Below are positions 48,583 to 59,814 of a stretch of 64,000 nt of DNA, piece by piece. Each line of letters begins with the position of its first letter. Positions within the stretch are counted from its first letter, which is position 1. The DNA is from Erythroxylum novogranatense (taxonomy: Eukaryota; Streptophyta; Magnoliopsida; Malpighiales; Erythroxylaceae), in contig CM057231.1 in NCBI GenBank assembly GCA_029891385.1, forward strand, positions 21,731,300 to 21,795,299. Reading direction: 5' to 3'. The position numbers and the translations under genes are program-made. The notes under the pieces were generated by a model, which saw nothing but the letters and a program-made list of their open reading frames with translations, was not told where the DNA came from and made no database searches.

Positions 48583-51500
48583 TTGCTTCTTAAATTTCTT
48601 GATTTCTTTGTTTTCAATCCGACCTTTGCTCACTATTTTGCCTATATCTTTTCCGTCCGACATCCGATTGAGTTGATTCTTTTTGCGTTGGATTCCTAAG
48701 ACAATGAATTTCATTTTATAAGAAATTTGTGAACTTTTGAGATTAAATTAATGGTGATTCATTTAATCAAAGTGAGTCGGGAAATTTTCCGAGCATGATT
48801 CAGTGTTTTATGAAATTCGGGATCTGTAGAGATCCGATTGAAGCGATTCTTGAGGCGAAATAAAGATAAGACAAGGGGCTACAAATCATATGAAGACATG
48901 AAATGTCAATTTTGCCCTTAGGACTTTTAATTTTGAATTTAAGTTCGGATTGGGGTGTAATTTTGGATTGGGAACACTGTGAGTAATTTGAGTATAACTT
49001 TTGATCTGGGAATTGAAATGAGACGATTCTTGTTTTGAATTAAACTAGAGACATAAGGATACAATTGTTATGAAGACTTTGAGTTTCAATTCTGGGATTA
49101 AGAATGTGAATTTTGGGACTGAAATAATCGTATATGGAAAATGTGTTAGAATATGGATATATCCGAACTGTTTTATGATAACTTTTGATGTAGTGCTCGG
49201 AATTGAGCGCGGTCAGTGGCGTTGGATTCGTATGAGTGAGAGGAACATTTCTCGAGAAGGAAGTTTAGACAAATTCCTTCAAATCAATAGTGCAAATCAA
49301 ACCGCAAGTAAGCGTAACTTTACGTTTTGAATGGAGGGCAATTTGGTCATTTGACCTTCAATTAATGAAACACATGCAAGAGATGTCGTTTTGGCTTATT
49401 AAAAGCCACGAAAGTGTCTGGAAAATTTCAGAAGAAGAGAAAGAGAAATAAGAAGAAGAAGAGAGTGGAAGCTTCGGTTATGGAGGAAGAGGAGAGAGAA
49501 AGTTATTTTCGATTTTTCTTCTTATTTCTTAAGGATTTTGGGATGGTTCCAAGAGAGAAAAAGGTAGAGGAGCATAAGAGCTTCCTTTCAAGCCAAAAAA
49601 ATTCGAATTTGGAAGAGAAAGAGGTAAGAGAAATTGTTCTACTTTGAGATTTTGATTAATTTTCGGTTTAGAATTATGACATATGAGATGGGTTTATGGA
49701 TTGTGGAATTAATTTTGATGTATATGCTTTAGGTTGGGTTTAATTTTGGATGGAAATTTGTTTAAAGTTTAGGCTAAATTTTATGATTGAGAATTTTGAG
49801 ATATTTTGGTGTAGAATTATAGGAAATATGATGAATTGATGATATATGAAATCAATTTCGAAGAATTTGTATTTTATGGTATTGAATTGGGATAAATTGG
49901 TTTAGGTCAATTTTAAGATTTGGGAATTTTTGAAATTGAGGATTTAAATAGTTTGGAATTAATGTGAATTGATGAATTGTGAGATTAATTTTGAAGAAAT
50001 TATGTTTATAGTTATGTTTTTCCTATGGTTGAGTTTGAGAATTATGCAAATTATGATGATGAATTTGGATGTTATTCGCTTAGGGAATTTTTAAATTGAA
50101 GAAAGAAGAAGGAATTTGGAGAATTGACTATTTGGACCAGCTTCTAGCGTCATTTCGAGGTGGGTAGCATATTTATAATTTGATCTGTAAGCTTAATATG
50201 AATTTTTGAAAATGAAAGAAAGCAAAATTTTGTATGCTTGATAAATTATTGGAAATGTTTGAAAATAAGAATTGATTTAAAGTTGAAAAATATGATTTCC
50301 GAATGATTTTCGAGAAATTGGTACAAGTTTAAATTCAATTGTCATAAATGCATTATTGAATTATGCACACTGATTGAATGATTTGATTTTTTTGAAATTC
50401 GTATTTGAATGATGAATTGATCGAATTGTATGCATTATGTGAATGTGTGGAAAATTAAGAAATTGAAAAGTGCCTTCGGGCAATCCGACTCTTCGTTTTC
50501 GATTATGTGTTATATGGGTTTGGTAGGTCCCTTGGTGAGTCGTCATTGTCTCTATGTGTATAGCCTTCTCCAGTCGCTCATTAGGGCACGGAGCTCGATT
50601 TCGGACTCCTTCACGGCTACACTGGACCGCAATGCAGAAAGTGTAGTACGTTACGTTCACGATCGCACAGGACCATTATGCGGGGTATGCAAAGACGCTC
50701 TGCTTGGACCTAGCTGCACCATTCGATATGTTATGTGTTTTGATTTGTTTCTATGTTCGGCATTCATGTTTATAAAGTGAGAAATGAAAATTGAAATTAT
50801 GTTGCATTCATATTTATGAAGAATTGATAATTTTGAAAAATGAGAAAATGAGATTTTATGAGAAGTTTGGGAAAATTGGAAAGAGTGTGAGAGAAATATT
50901 CCAAAGTTAAAAGTTTGAAATATTAGCCCTTTTGGCAAAAGTTTATAAAGAAATGTTTTCGCTTATTTATCGGTTTATAAATGTGTTATCCACGAGCTCC
51001 GAGCTCACCCCCTTTCATCCCCATCTCCGTGTTTCGACGGAGATCGGATGAAAGAATGTGAAGACATCGGTTTACATATGTGTCGCTTAGATTTTGTGTA
51101 TTTTGGATTTTGAGTATGGATCTGTTTGTGGTTTAAGAAAGGTTTGAAAGAAAATGTATTTGTGTATAAAGTTAAGTATTGTGAATGATTGTGAAATTTG
51201 TATAGGAAATTATGGAGAATTTGAGAACATATTGTATGGTTGATTTGGGAATTTGTATAAATTTGAGATATATATTGATTTTGAATTACGAGATTGGTAT
51301 ATTGATTTGAGAAATATGGAAGTATTAGTTTTAGGTTTGTGTTTCTGCTGGTGTTGGGATTCCGGACGGGAGAGTCCGATGGTTCTGATATTCTGATTAG
51401 GGATTATAGAAGTGTATTTTGCCTTTGCAGGAAATTTTGGGTTAGGATAAAGGCGGTCGTTATCTCTTAAATTTTGGTAAAAAATTTGGATAAAAGTGAG

Positions 51501-52071
51501 ATTTTGGATGTGTATAAGTGTATATAAGAGTTTGAGAAATTTGAGATTGGTATGGATTTATATCAGATTATGTACGACTGTATGGATTTAAGATGATTGG
51601 TATATGATTGAGTAACGAGAAAAGAAATGAGAATAAGAAGAAAAAAAAAATTCATAACGGATTTTGGAACGTCTTAGGATTCCCAACGCGATTATGTTCA
51701 TTCGATAAGTTTACTTTGATTATTGTTTCCGGATGTCGGATGTGTCTGTTTTGATTTCGTTTCGCTTTGCAATCTGTTCGTTTGATTCGATTAGTATTTG
51801 CTTCCGCTTGCATTTGCTTCCGCTTCGCTACTTTCGGATTTGTTCGCTTTTCGATTTGTTTCCGATTCGCTTACTCGATTCGTTTCGCTATTTTCGCTTC
51901 CGCATTCGCTTTGCATTTGTTTCGAGTGTGCGCTTCGCTTTCGATTCTTATGCTTTGTTTTCCATTTCGTTTTCCTTTCTGGTTATGTCGTTGGGTTCCG
52001 GTAACGGGATCCAACATTTAGCTAAGGATAGTGTGCAGTGTATGTAGTTGGGTTTCGGGATCTAACATTTA

Positions 52072-52083
52072 TGGTATCAGAGC
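52072..52083 (+). other. Primer-binding site of the truncated long-LTR element
   Basis: 'tggtatcagagc' lies four bases after the LTR end; it complements the 3' end of initiator methionine tRNA. Confidence 0.75.
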
Positions 52084-53022
52084 AAGAAGAGCTTATAAGG
52101 AATCATGCGTTCGTATGAGGGAATCTGTATGCATAGTTGGATTTCGGAAACGGGATCCAACATCTTACATGTCATTGTCAAAGTTTACGAGACATTAGTC
52201 AACTCAAAATGTCAATACATTTTGTCATCTTTATGATTTTGACATATCTCTACAACTTTGTCACCATATCCTCAATAGGGATTATAGCAACATTGCATAA
52301 TGAACATACAATTTTCTATCTAACTTTTGAGAATTTTTCTCAAACATATCTTATGTCCAAGAACTTGGGTTCACTAACTTAGTATCAACTATACTAAATA
52401 AGGTAAATTCCACTAAGAACAAAATATAAGTGTAAGAAAAACAAGTAATCAATTATATGCCATGACTACCAAATAAGATTAGGACTTTAATCATGCATTT
52501 GGTTACTCCCACTATTTTATTCGAAATAATAGCCCCCACTATTATTCGGAAAGATTACTCTAATCTTTCTAGTGGGCTAGGATCCCATTCAAGTATAGTT
52601 GACCTTGAGTTTGCTCAACAAACCAACTATACTTAAATTAGGTAGATAACAACTTTATCAATCATATCTCATGTGACTCCTAGATTCGTTAGGTGACAAC
52701 TCTTGCCACAACATATCTTATATGTCATTCCTAACCTTGCCTCTAAATTCATGTGATCATGAGTTTGCTCATCCAAATCACACAAATTTAGTTAAGTAAA
52801 ACTCACTATTATAAGACTAAACATATTCGGGTTAAAGAGGCCTTGAGTTTGCTCAACAAGCCTTACAATAAACAGAACTCTGGTTTATTCTTATAACAAT
52901 GGAAGACATCAATCACGTTCTTAACGTGTATTTAATATTTTAACGAGGGGTTTTAATTTCATATGTCTCATCAAACATAAATTGCATGTAAAATATCACA
53001 CATATAAAACATACAATTTATC

Positions 53023-53178
53023 ATGCATCCAATATATATATCAACTATATAAATAAAGTATGCAACTTATGCACTCATAATCAAATTATATGCATAAACT
53101 ATGCATCCAATATATATATCAACCATATAAATAAAGTATGCAACTTATGCACTCATAATCAAATTATATGCATAAAAC
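53023..53178. repeat. Tandem duplication of a 78-bp unit
   Basis: Two near-identical copies start 'atgcatccaatatatatatc' at 53023 and 53101. Confidence 0.95.
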
Positions 53179-53940
53179 ATCAAGCTTCATATGATTCTAG
53201 TTATTGATCTTCATAATCTAAATTAACATTTCCAACTCCTTAGAAAAATTAAATTAGATTAAAACACTTGATTCCTAAATAAATTAAATTTATATTCTAA
53301 ATAGAAATTTAATTTGATTTGAAAACAATTTTCAAATCCAATTGGAAACTATTTCAATTATGTTTTGACTCCTTTAATAATAATTTAATTGAAAACAATT
53401 TTCAATTAATTATTCTTCTTACTTATTATAATTTAGAAAACTTCTTTTCAAAATTATATAAGTAACATATTCTAATCCAATTAGAAAACTATTTCTAATC
53501 TAATTAGAAATCATCATTTCTAATCTCATTAAAATTATTATCCCTTAATTAGAAAACTATTTTCTAATATTAAAGGAAACTACTTTCAAAATTAAATAAA
53601 ACATTTTAAATTTAATTAAGAAAGTTATTATATATTATTTATTTCTTGACTAATTAGAAAACCTTTCTTTAATAAGTTAGAAAACTATTTTCAAAATATT
53701 AAAGAAATCACATTTTCTTAATTAATAAATGAGAACACTTTTCAAAATTCAATCAAGAAAATACTTTATCTAAAAGTCAAGAAACTTATTATTCATAAAT
53801 AAAGAAACAATTTCTAAATAAATAAAATAACAATTCTCTAAACAAATAAAATTTAAAATTTAATTTATCTCAATCAAATTTAATTAAGAAACAACTTTCT
53901 TAATTATTTAAGAAAACATTTTTCTTAATTTTAAGAAGTC

Positions 53941-54198
53941 TAATTAATTAATTTCAATCTAATTGAAACTAATTAATTCTTATTTTAGAAACAACTTTTC
54001 TAATTAATTAATTAATTTCAATCTAATTGAAACTAAATAATTTTAATTTTAGAAACAACTTTTCTAATTAATTAATTAATTAATTAATTCAATCTAATTG
54101 AAAATAATTAATTCTAATTTTAGAAAGAACCTTTCTAATTAATTAATTTCAATCTAATTGAAACTAAATAATTCTAATTTTAGAAACAACTTTTCTAA
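53941..54198. repeat. AT-rich tandem array of ~60-70-bp units, about four copies
   Basis: Each unit has 'caatctaattgaaa', an 'aattaattaa' spacer and 'tttagaaacaacttttctaa', which is itself a small inverted repeat. Spacer lengths vary between units. Confidence 0.85.
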
Positions 54199-55058
54199 AA
54201 TTAATTAGGAATCAATATAATTATTAATCTTAATCAAATTAAGAAAATAATTATGATAATTTTGGAATTGATTTTTTAAACTTTAAAACAATTTTAAAAT
54301 TATATTTAAATTTTAATTAAATCAAGAATACATTATTCCTAATTTAATTATTATCATTTTAAGTTTAAGTCATACTTAAACTTGTAACCAAACAAAACTC
54401 ATTCCAACTTATGGCCAAACACATCTCTTCTTTGACACAGGAAACCCTACAATCAAAGGAGAAAGCTTTTTCTCCACCTTTTGCCGCCACTTTCTATTTT
54501 GATAAACAGTGCACAAAAGTACTATTTATCGATAGGACAAATAAGAAGTTGTCATCTTATTCCCACCATCTTGTTCATCTGCGCTACACTTCGTTTACTG
54601 TAGGAGAAAATAAGTACTAAAGATGGCCTTTATGGTTTTCAAAACCCACGTTTCTCAACAGATGCCCACGCCGCCACCATCTATTCTTGTTTCAAATACG
54701 ATCACGCCTAATAGCGACTAACGTTTGCCGGTTTTCAACGCCAAATCGATGACTTCATTCCAATTTCCAAAAACAGATAAGCAACCGTTGGCCAATGTTT
54801 CGCTTATTCGCTTTTATTCCCGAAAAATTCGGGTTTTCATGAAGGATTAATCCTACGGCTTTCTTAATACCCAATCAAATCTCATTCGATATTTCTACAG
54901 AATTTCGAACAAAATTTTGGATCGCATAAACTGATTTTCATATAGGGTTTGTTCAAAGAATCAGATCATATCTGATTTTTCAATTCCAAATCTTTCGATC
55001 AATAACAATGACACAATTTAATCAAATTATAGAAATAAAAACCTGGCTCTGATACCAC

Positions 55059-56652
55059 TGTTGGAAAATCTGGACCGGATATAATCCAACGCAATGAATA
55101 ATCACGAAATTTTTCGTGACTTTTGATTCGAAAACCAAGATCTATTTAATTCTATAAAATGATTAACATGAATCAAAATAAAGCGGAAATTAATTGCACC
55201 TTATTCGAAGCTTGATCTTTATCTTGATGCATCCTCGAACCGTTTCCGAAACCGATCCGTCTCAACCACCGTAGCCGCACAAGTGTCTGGCCTCTAACGG
55301 TATCCACCGAATGAGTTGAGAGAACTCTGTAACTTTTACAGAGAGGATTAAGCATGAAGTACTAGCTACATAGAGCTTAAGCCTATTATAATAAGCTTTG
55401 GATGTATTAGTAATTTAAATGAAATTAAACACTAATTTCAATTAAACTTTAATTAGAATTACAAATAATTCTAATTAAATACCAATTATTTCCAAATAAG
55501 ATTCAATATCTGATATTGATCTTTATTTATTAAATATCTCATATTTAATCATAAAGTTTCTCAAACTTTATAATCAAGTCCAACTTGATTAAATTAACTT
55601 TGCTCTCTAACTCATTCTATATGTGTGACCCATTAGGTTCCCAAATATATTGGCAATGATTATAAATTATAATTTAATTCATAATTAGAATTAGATAAAT
55701 TAAAACTCCTTTTAATTTATCTTTAATTCTCCAATTAAACAATTTATAATCATAGATCAAGATTGGCGTCTAGCAACGCATCATGACCACCCAAATATTT
55801 AGGAATGTCAAAGTGGTTTTGACTAACCTTTCCGTGCATGATTTTTCCAGTATAATTCAATCCCTTCATCAACTAATGTTCTAATTAGACATAGAGCATG
55901 GAATTAATGTCTACTCTATTTTAAGTCTAATTATATTAGTTCTCCGCCATTAGCTATTGATTCAATTAATGATATTTGTAAACCGCTACAAAATACCATT
56001 CCACCTCGCCAAGGATTTCCGAATCAATATTAATCGAGAACAATGGAACATTCTCCCTAATTACTTTAGGGTGATGAATCCTATCTTAATCATTCAACTA
56101 TCTCCATACAGTTCATGTTATATCCAATGACTACCGCTTAAACGACCTTTATAGATCACGAGTAGTATCAAACATAACAATCCCATACAAAATAACTTTG
56201 ATGATCTCAAGTCAAATGATCACTTATACAATCATCACAATGAGAATTCCATGACATACAAGTAATGTTCCAAATGGATTTCTCATATCGGTCTGTTCAA
56301 ATTGAACTTGTTCTCTAACAAGCACCCACACGTTTGTTTAAGATATCTACATACTTTAGCTTTATGAGATCAACTACTTCTTTCATAAGGAAAAACAAAA
56401 CGTGTGCTAGTCTTTTTACGTTCTATTAATGTCCAATCTTAATAGAACAATGACTAGGAACATTTTAGGAATAATTCATGAATGCAATATGAATCTCATA
56501 ATTATAATCTCATTATAATCTCATTTGCAATGTAAAATTATCCTATGGACTTTATCATATACATCTAAACATGTACAAGATAAAGAATGTCTTTTAAATA
56601 ATTTGTCACTAAACTACAACCAAAGCGATTGACTGTAGGGCATAAACCAACA
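55059..56652 (-). repeat. 5' LTR of the LARD-like element (1594 bp)
   Basis: Pairs with 44051-45655; differences are mostly one- to three-base indels. Directly flanked by the PBS on one side and TSD GTTTC on the other. Confidence 0.9.
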
Positions 56653-56657
56653 GTTTC

Positions 56658-57147
56658 ATGTCCTAAAGAAATAAGTCATCTTTAGTCTTCAAATGTTGAC
56701 ATTAGTTGATCAAGTAACACAACAAAGTTCCTTTGACTTGGACTAGAAATGGAGGCACTGTATATGGATGGGGAAGAGAGATTGCCATCACGCCACAAAA
56801 GCTGATTGGCCTTTACAATTTATTTGCTGCTTCCACCAACCCACCTGCATAATCTCCAAAATACCCCTCCAAACCCACAACAAAATGAGAGGAATGCAGT
56901 TAACGGTGATTGGTGTTAGGTGAGGTTGTTGGCATTTGGCACAGTCGAATGGTTGATCGAAAGACTCGACTCACGACTCCTTCCCATTTTCAACCCTTTG
57001 GGCCCCCAACCTACACAAAGCCATAAAACCCGACTCACTCAACTCAATACAACACAGCAAAAGGAGAAGACAAGCGCAGAACTGAAGCTTAAAGCACAAA
57101 CACACCTACACCCACCAACTTATCCAAACTCCCCAATCTCCTGCAAA
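56658..57147 (+). promoter_or_regulatory. Upstream region and 5' leader of PHR2
   Basis: Only 490 bp separate the LARD TSD from the PHR2 start codon. The stretch from about 56960 to 57147 is C/A-rich and stop-poor, as plant 5' leaders often are. A 13-codon upstream frame (ATG at 56885, TGA at 56921-56923) would be an uORF if transcription starts before it. The triplets of the PHR2 frame stay open back to about 56920 but without another ATG, so 57148 is the natural start. No convincing TATA box was fixed; 'gtatatgga' at 56761 is one candidate. Confidence 0.45.
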
Positions 57148-59296
57148 ATGGATCCTAATCTCCATCTCCAAGAATCCTCTGAATCGCCCTCTTCCCTATC
57201 CACTGAAGAGCACACCCAACAGCAACAACAACAACTTGCAATTGTACCTTATGCCTCTCTGTCTCTTTCTCTCTCTACAATCCTCCCCAACAACTTCTTC
57301 ACACAGCCTAAAATCTCTGTCTTGTTTTCCTCTGCTCCAAACAAGGTTAAAGTCCCAACACAAGCTGCTTCTCTCACTCACCTTTCTCTTTCTACCACCT
57401 CCTCTCCCTCTCCTCCCAATTTGTCATTCAAGTCCACAATCTCCGCGAATCCTCTCTACAACCCTCTCTCTCTCAACCCTCGCCGCCCTTCAGAACCATC
57501 TAACGCCGCCGGTATTCGCCGCGCTTCCATCGTTTGGTTTCGCAACGACCTTCGCGTTAACGACAATGAATGTCTCAGCACTGCTAACAATGAGTCCGTG
57601 TCTGTTTTGCCCGTTTACTGCTTTGACCCGAGAGAGTACGGGAAATCCTCATCTGGGTTCGATAAGACGGGGCCTTATCGTGCCACCTTTTTGATTGAAT
57701 CGGTCGCTGACCTTCGCAAGAATCTTCAGGCAAGAGGTTCTGATCTTGTTGTGAGAGTTGGGAAACCTGAGACCCTTCTTGTTGAATTGGCACAGGCTAT
57801 CGGTGCTGATGCTGTGTATGCACATAGAGAGGTGTCTTATGATGAAGTTAAGGCAGAGGAGAAGATTGAGGCTGTTATGAAAGATGAAGGAATTGAAGTC
57901 AAGTACTTTTGGGGAAGTACTTTGTATCATTTGGATGATTTGCCTTTTAAGTTGGAAGATATGCCCTCGAATTATGGAGGTTTTAGAGAAAAAGTGCAGG
58001 GTCTTGAGATTAGGAAGACAATTGAAGCATTGGACCAATTGAAGGGGTTGCCTTCGAGAGGTGACGTAGAAGTGGGCGAGATTCCTTCTTTGTTGGATTT
58101 GGGTCTCAATCCTACTCAGGTATGGTTTCTCGTCCGAGTTATTGGTTTCTGGTATGTTCTTAACTCAGGTTTGGTAGTGACCAGTGATATAAAAATGCCA
58201 CAAAATGCAATGAGAATGTATGAATAAAGTTGCTAACTTTGTGATTTTCTGGATTTCTAGTGTAAATTAATTGCCACCGAAAAGATCTTTAATAGATAAC
58301 ATATGATTTTGAAAATGTACTTCTTGTCAAAAGTTGCTTTACAAAGTGCAGCTAGAGTATTTTGCTTAGTGTTTCTCAGTTGTTAACTGCAAGGGTTGCT
58401 GGTAAGCTGTGTTTCAGACGTAAACTGGAAAATTGATCTGTCTAAACCATAGACAATTTTGTCCTTTTCATTATTCTCAATACAACTGTAAATAAGGTGT
58501 GTATAATGCAGGGTGGAAAGCCAGCTGCTAATGCTTCAATGGTGGGTGGAGAAACTGAAGCATTGCAGAGGCTTAACAAGTTTGCAGCTGAGTGCCAAGC
58601 GCAACCTCCTAAGGGAATCAATGGAGCCAATGATAGCATATATGGTGCAAACTTTTCCTGCAAAATTTCTCCATGGCTAACCATGGGATGCATCTCCCCT
58701 CGTTCGATGTTTGATGAGCTAAAGAAAACTGCTACCAGGTGTGCTTCAAATTCTTCTCCTTTTCTTTTTTCTTTTTTTCTCTTTGATTATACCATTATAT
58801 AATTTCATAAGTTACGCCCTCACGAATTGAAATGACTCAATTTATAGAACTATTTCTGCTGCATCAAAGCTCAATGGTGGTGGTAGCAACTCACCAGACA
58901 CTGGAATGAACTGGTTGATGTTTGAGTTGCTGTGGAGAGATTTCTTCAGGTAATTTGAGTAAACCTTCCTTGCAACTTAGTTATTATAGTAGCACTCCCT
59001 TCTCATGTTTCGACTCTTGTGCTGTAACTAGCTTGAGAATAAGAATAGAACTAACAGAAAAGTTGGTTCACTTCCTTGTGTGTGAAGAATTTACTTGTTA
59101 TTGGATTCCACTGTTTTTATTAGAGAATGAGAGGAAGGGTTTCCTTCCCAAGTTATCAAGCTAAAGTAGCATCAAATATTTATGTTGATATGTCATGTTA
59201 TCCGTCTTCTTCAGATTCATTACCAAGAAATACAGTTGTCCAAAGAAACAGCTCGAAGCAACTCCGGCCACAGCTTGTACGGGCGCCCTGGCTTAG
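57148..59296 (+). CDS. PHR2: PHR2-like photolyase/blue-light receptor family protein, four coding exons, 460 aa
   Basis: Coding exons are 57148-58119, 58512-58738, 58848-58949 and 59215-59296, all with GT-AG borders and consistent phases, giving 460 aa. Residues 1-125 are Ser/Leu/Pro-rich with a six-Gln run (24-29) and may be an organelle-targeting region. Residues 126-300 form the photolyase alpha/beta domain ('ASIVWFRNDLRVNDNE' at 126-141, 'FDKTGPYRATFLIESVADLR' at 171-190). The last part keeps 'KISPWLTMGCISPRSMFDEL' (375-394) and 'NWLMFELLWRDFFRFITKKY' (421-440), then ends with a short tail. Photolyases and cryptochromes bind FAD and an antenna chromophore; PHR2 proteins carry only part of the FAD-binding domain, as here, and their reaction is not settled. 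The architecture and length agree with Arabidopsis PHR2. The gene is convergent with MHX, and a LARD-like element ends 490 bp upstream. Confidence 0.9.
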
Positions 59297-59444
59297 GCTA
59301 GAATTTATTTAAGAACTGCAAAATGAAGTTGGTGGGAGTTCTGATGTTTTCTTCAGTGAGAATCTATATACGCAAGCCATTAGAATGTCGGAGTAGGTTG
59401 CTCGAAGGGAGCTATCCCTTGTCAAACTTCAGTTATTTCTGCCA

Positions 59445-59457
59445 AATAAAATTTATT
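59445..59457. terminator. Palindromic poly(A) signal shared by the convergent genes
   Basis: 'aataaaatttatt' gives AATAAA on the plus strand (59445-59450), 149 bp after the PHR2 stop. It also gives AATAAA on the minus strand (59457-59452), about 360 bp after the MHX stop. A second minus-strand AATAAA lies near 59470. Use of either is inferred. Confidence 0.5.
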
Positions 59458-59814
59458 GATTTTGAGCTTGACTTTATTTAAAAAAAACCTGTATCCTTGG
59501 AAAAGTGTTACTCTGCATGTTATAAGGTTATTAGTTTACTATTTGGGTAAAACTTTCACACAATAATGCTCTCTATCTTGGGTTCTTCAAGTATATATTG
59601 AACTTGGACTTGCTTAGAGGCGTGGCTTGTGACTTCTCCCATCTGTGTTTTAACTCCATTGAATAAGCCTCTGTCTAGTCATTGCTAGATTTAAATCATG
59701 TTTTGGAGCCGCCGATCTTCAACACCCGTGTCTTTAATCGGGCAATAGCTGAAAATACAAGGAATATAGCACAACAAAAGATAGAATATGGATATACTCT
59801 GTAAAAACTACCAA
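59458..59814 (-). other. Probable 3' untranslated region of MHX
   Basis: Non-coding sequence between the MHX stop codon and the candidate poly(A) signals; no frame or repeat recognised. Confidence 0.4.

Larger units (their letters stand above)
47823..52162 (+). mobile_element. Copy of the long-LTR family: full LTR, PBS, then a truncated end, TSD intact
   Basis: Starts 'tgttggaccccgaatc' at 47823 and ends 'gggatccaaca' at 52162, with TCTTA at 47818-47822 and 52163-52167. A 4.2-kb LTR runs to about 52067 ('gggatctaaca') and is followed by an initiator-Met-type PBS at 52072. About 50 bp later a 'gttggatttcgg...gggatccaaca' LTR tail closes the element. So nearly all of the internal region and the 3' LTR are missing, while the outer ends and the TSD remain. 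It is related to 28367-33096 (inverted) and 1-1326. The PBS type fits chromoviral Gypsy or Copia; no coding region survives to decide. Confidence 0.8.
52168..55058 (-). other. Internal non-coding region of the LARD-like element (PBS side)
   Basis: About 2.9 kb with no recognisable protein. The phrase 'gagtttgctca' recurs at about 52608, 52762 and 52846. A 78-bp duplication and an AT-rich array lie within. The last ~650 bp before the PBS (54400-55040) has a more balanced base composition, as a leader might, but no frame that I can name. Confidence 0.65.
44051..56652 (-). mobile_element. LARD-like non-coding LTR retrotransposon, 12.6 kb including an inner insertion
   Basis: LTRs at 44051-45655 and 55059-56652 are nearly identical. 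Minus-strand starts read 'tgttagtttatgccc' and 'tgttggtttatgccc', and both ends read 'ggattttccaaca' or close. The TSD GTTTC is at 44046-44050 and 56653-56657. The minus-strand PBS 'tggtatcagagccagg' is at 55057-55042. The PPT-like 'gcaagtgggagat' (45668-45656) adjoins the 3' LTR. After subtracting the inner insertion (47823-52162), about 5.1 kb of internal DNA remains, with no recognisable GAG or POL motif on either strand. It must have been mobilised in trans by an autonomous partner, hence LARD-like. Similar LTRs and an intact TSD suggest a fairly recent insertion. Confidence 0.85.

Noticed and set aside
53941..54198. CRISPR-like regular repeats
   Set aside because: Units are contiguous AT-rich tandem copies with no unique spacers, in a plant nuclear LARD.
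54411..54620. 69-codon plus-strand frame near the LARD PBS as a gene
   Set aside because: It is antisense to the element, has no recognisable domain and lies where a non-coding leader is expected.
56920..57147. N-terminal extension of PHR2 (76 extra codons in frame)
   Set aside because: The frame opens at GTG, not ATG, and the segment has leader-like composition; the first in-frame ATG is 57148 and gives a normal family length.
58120..58227. PHR2 frame running on past exon 1
   Set aside because: The 'cag|gtatgg' site is a good donor, the conserved protein resumes exactly at 58512 in phase, and the read-through sequence has no family similarity.
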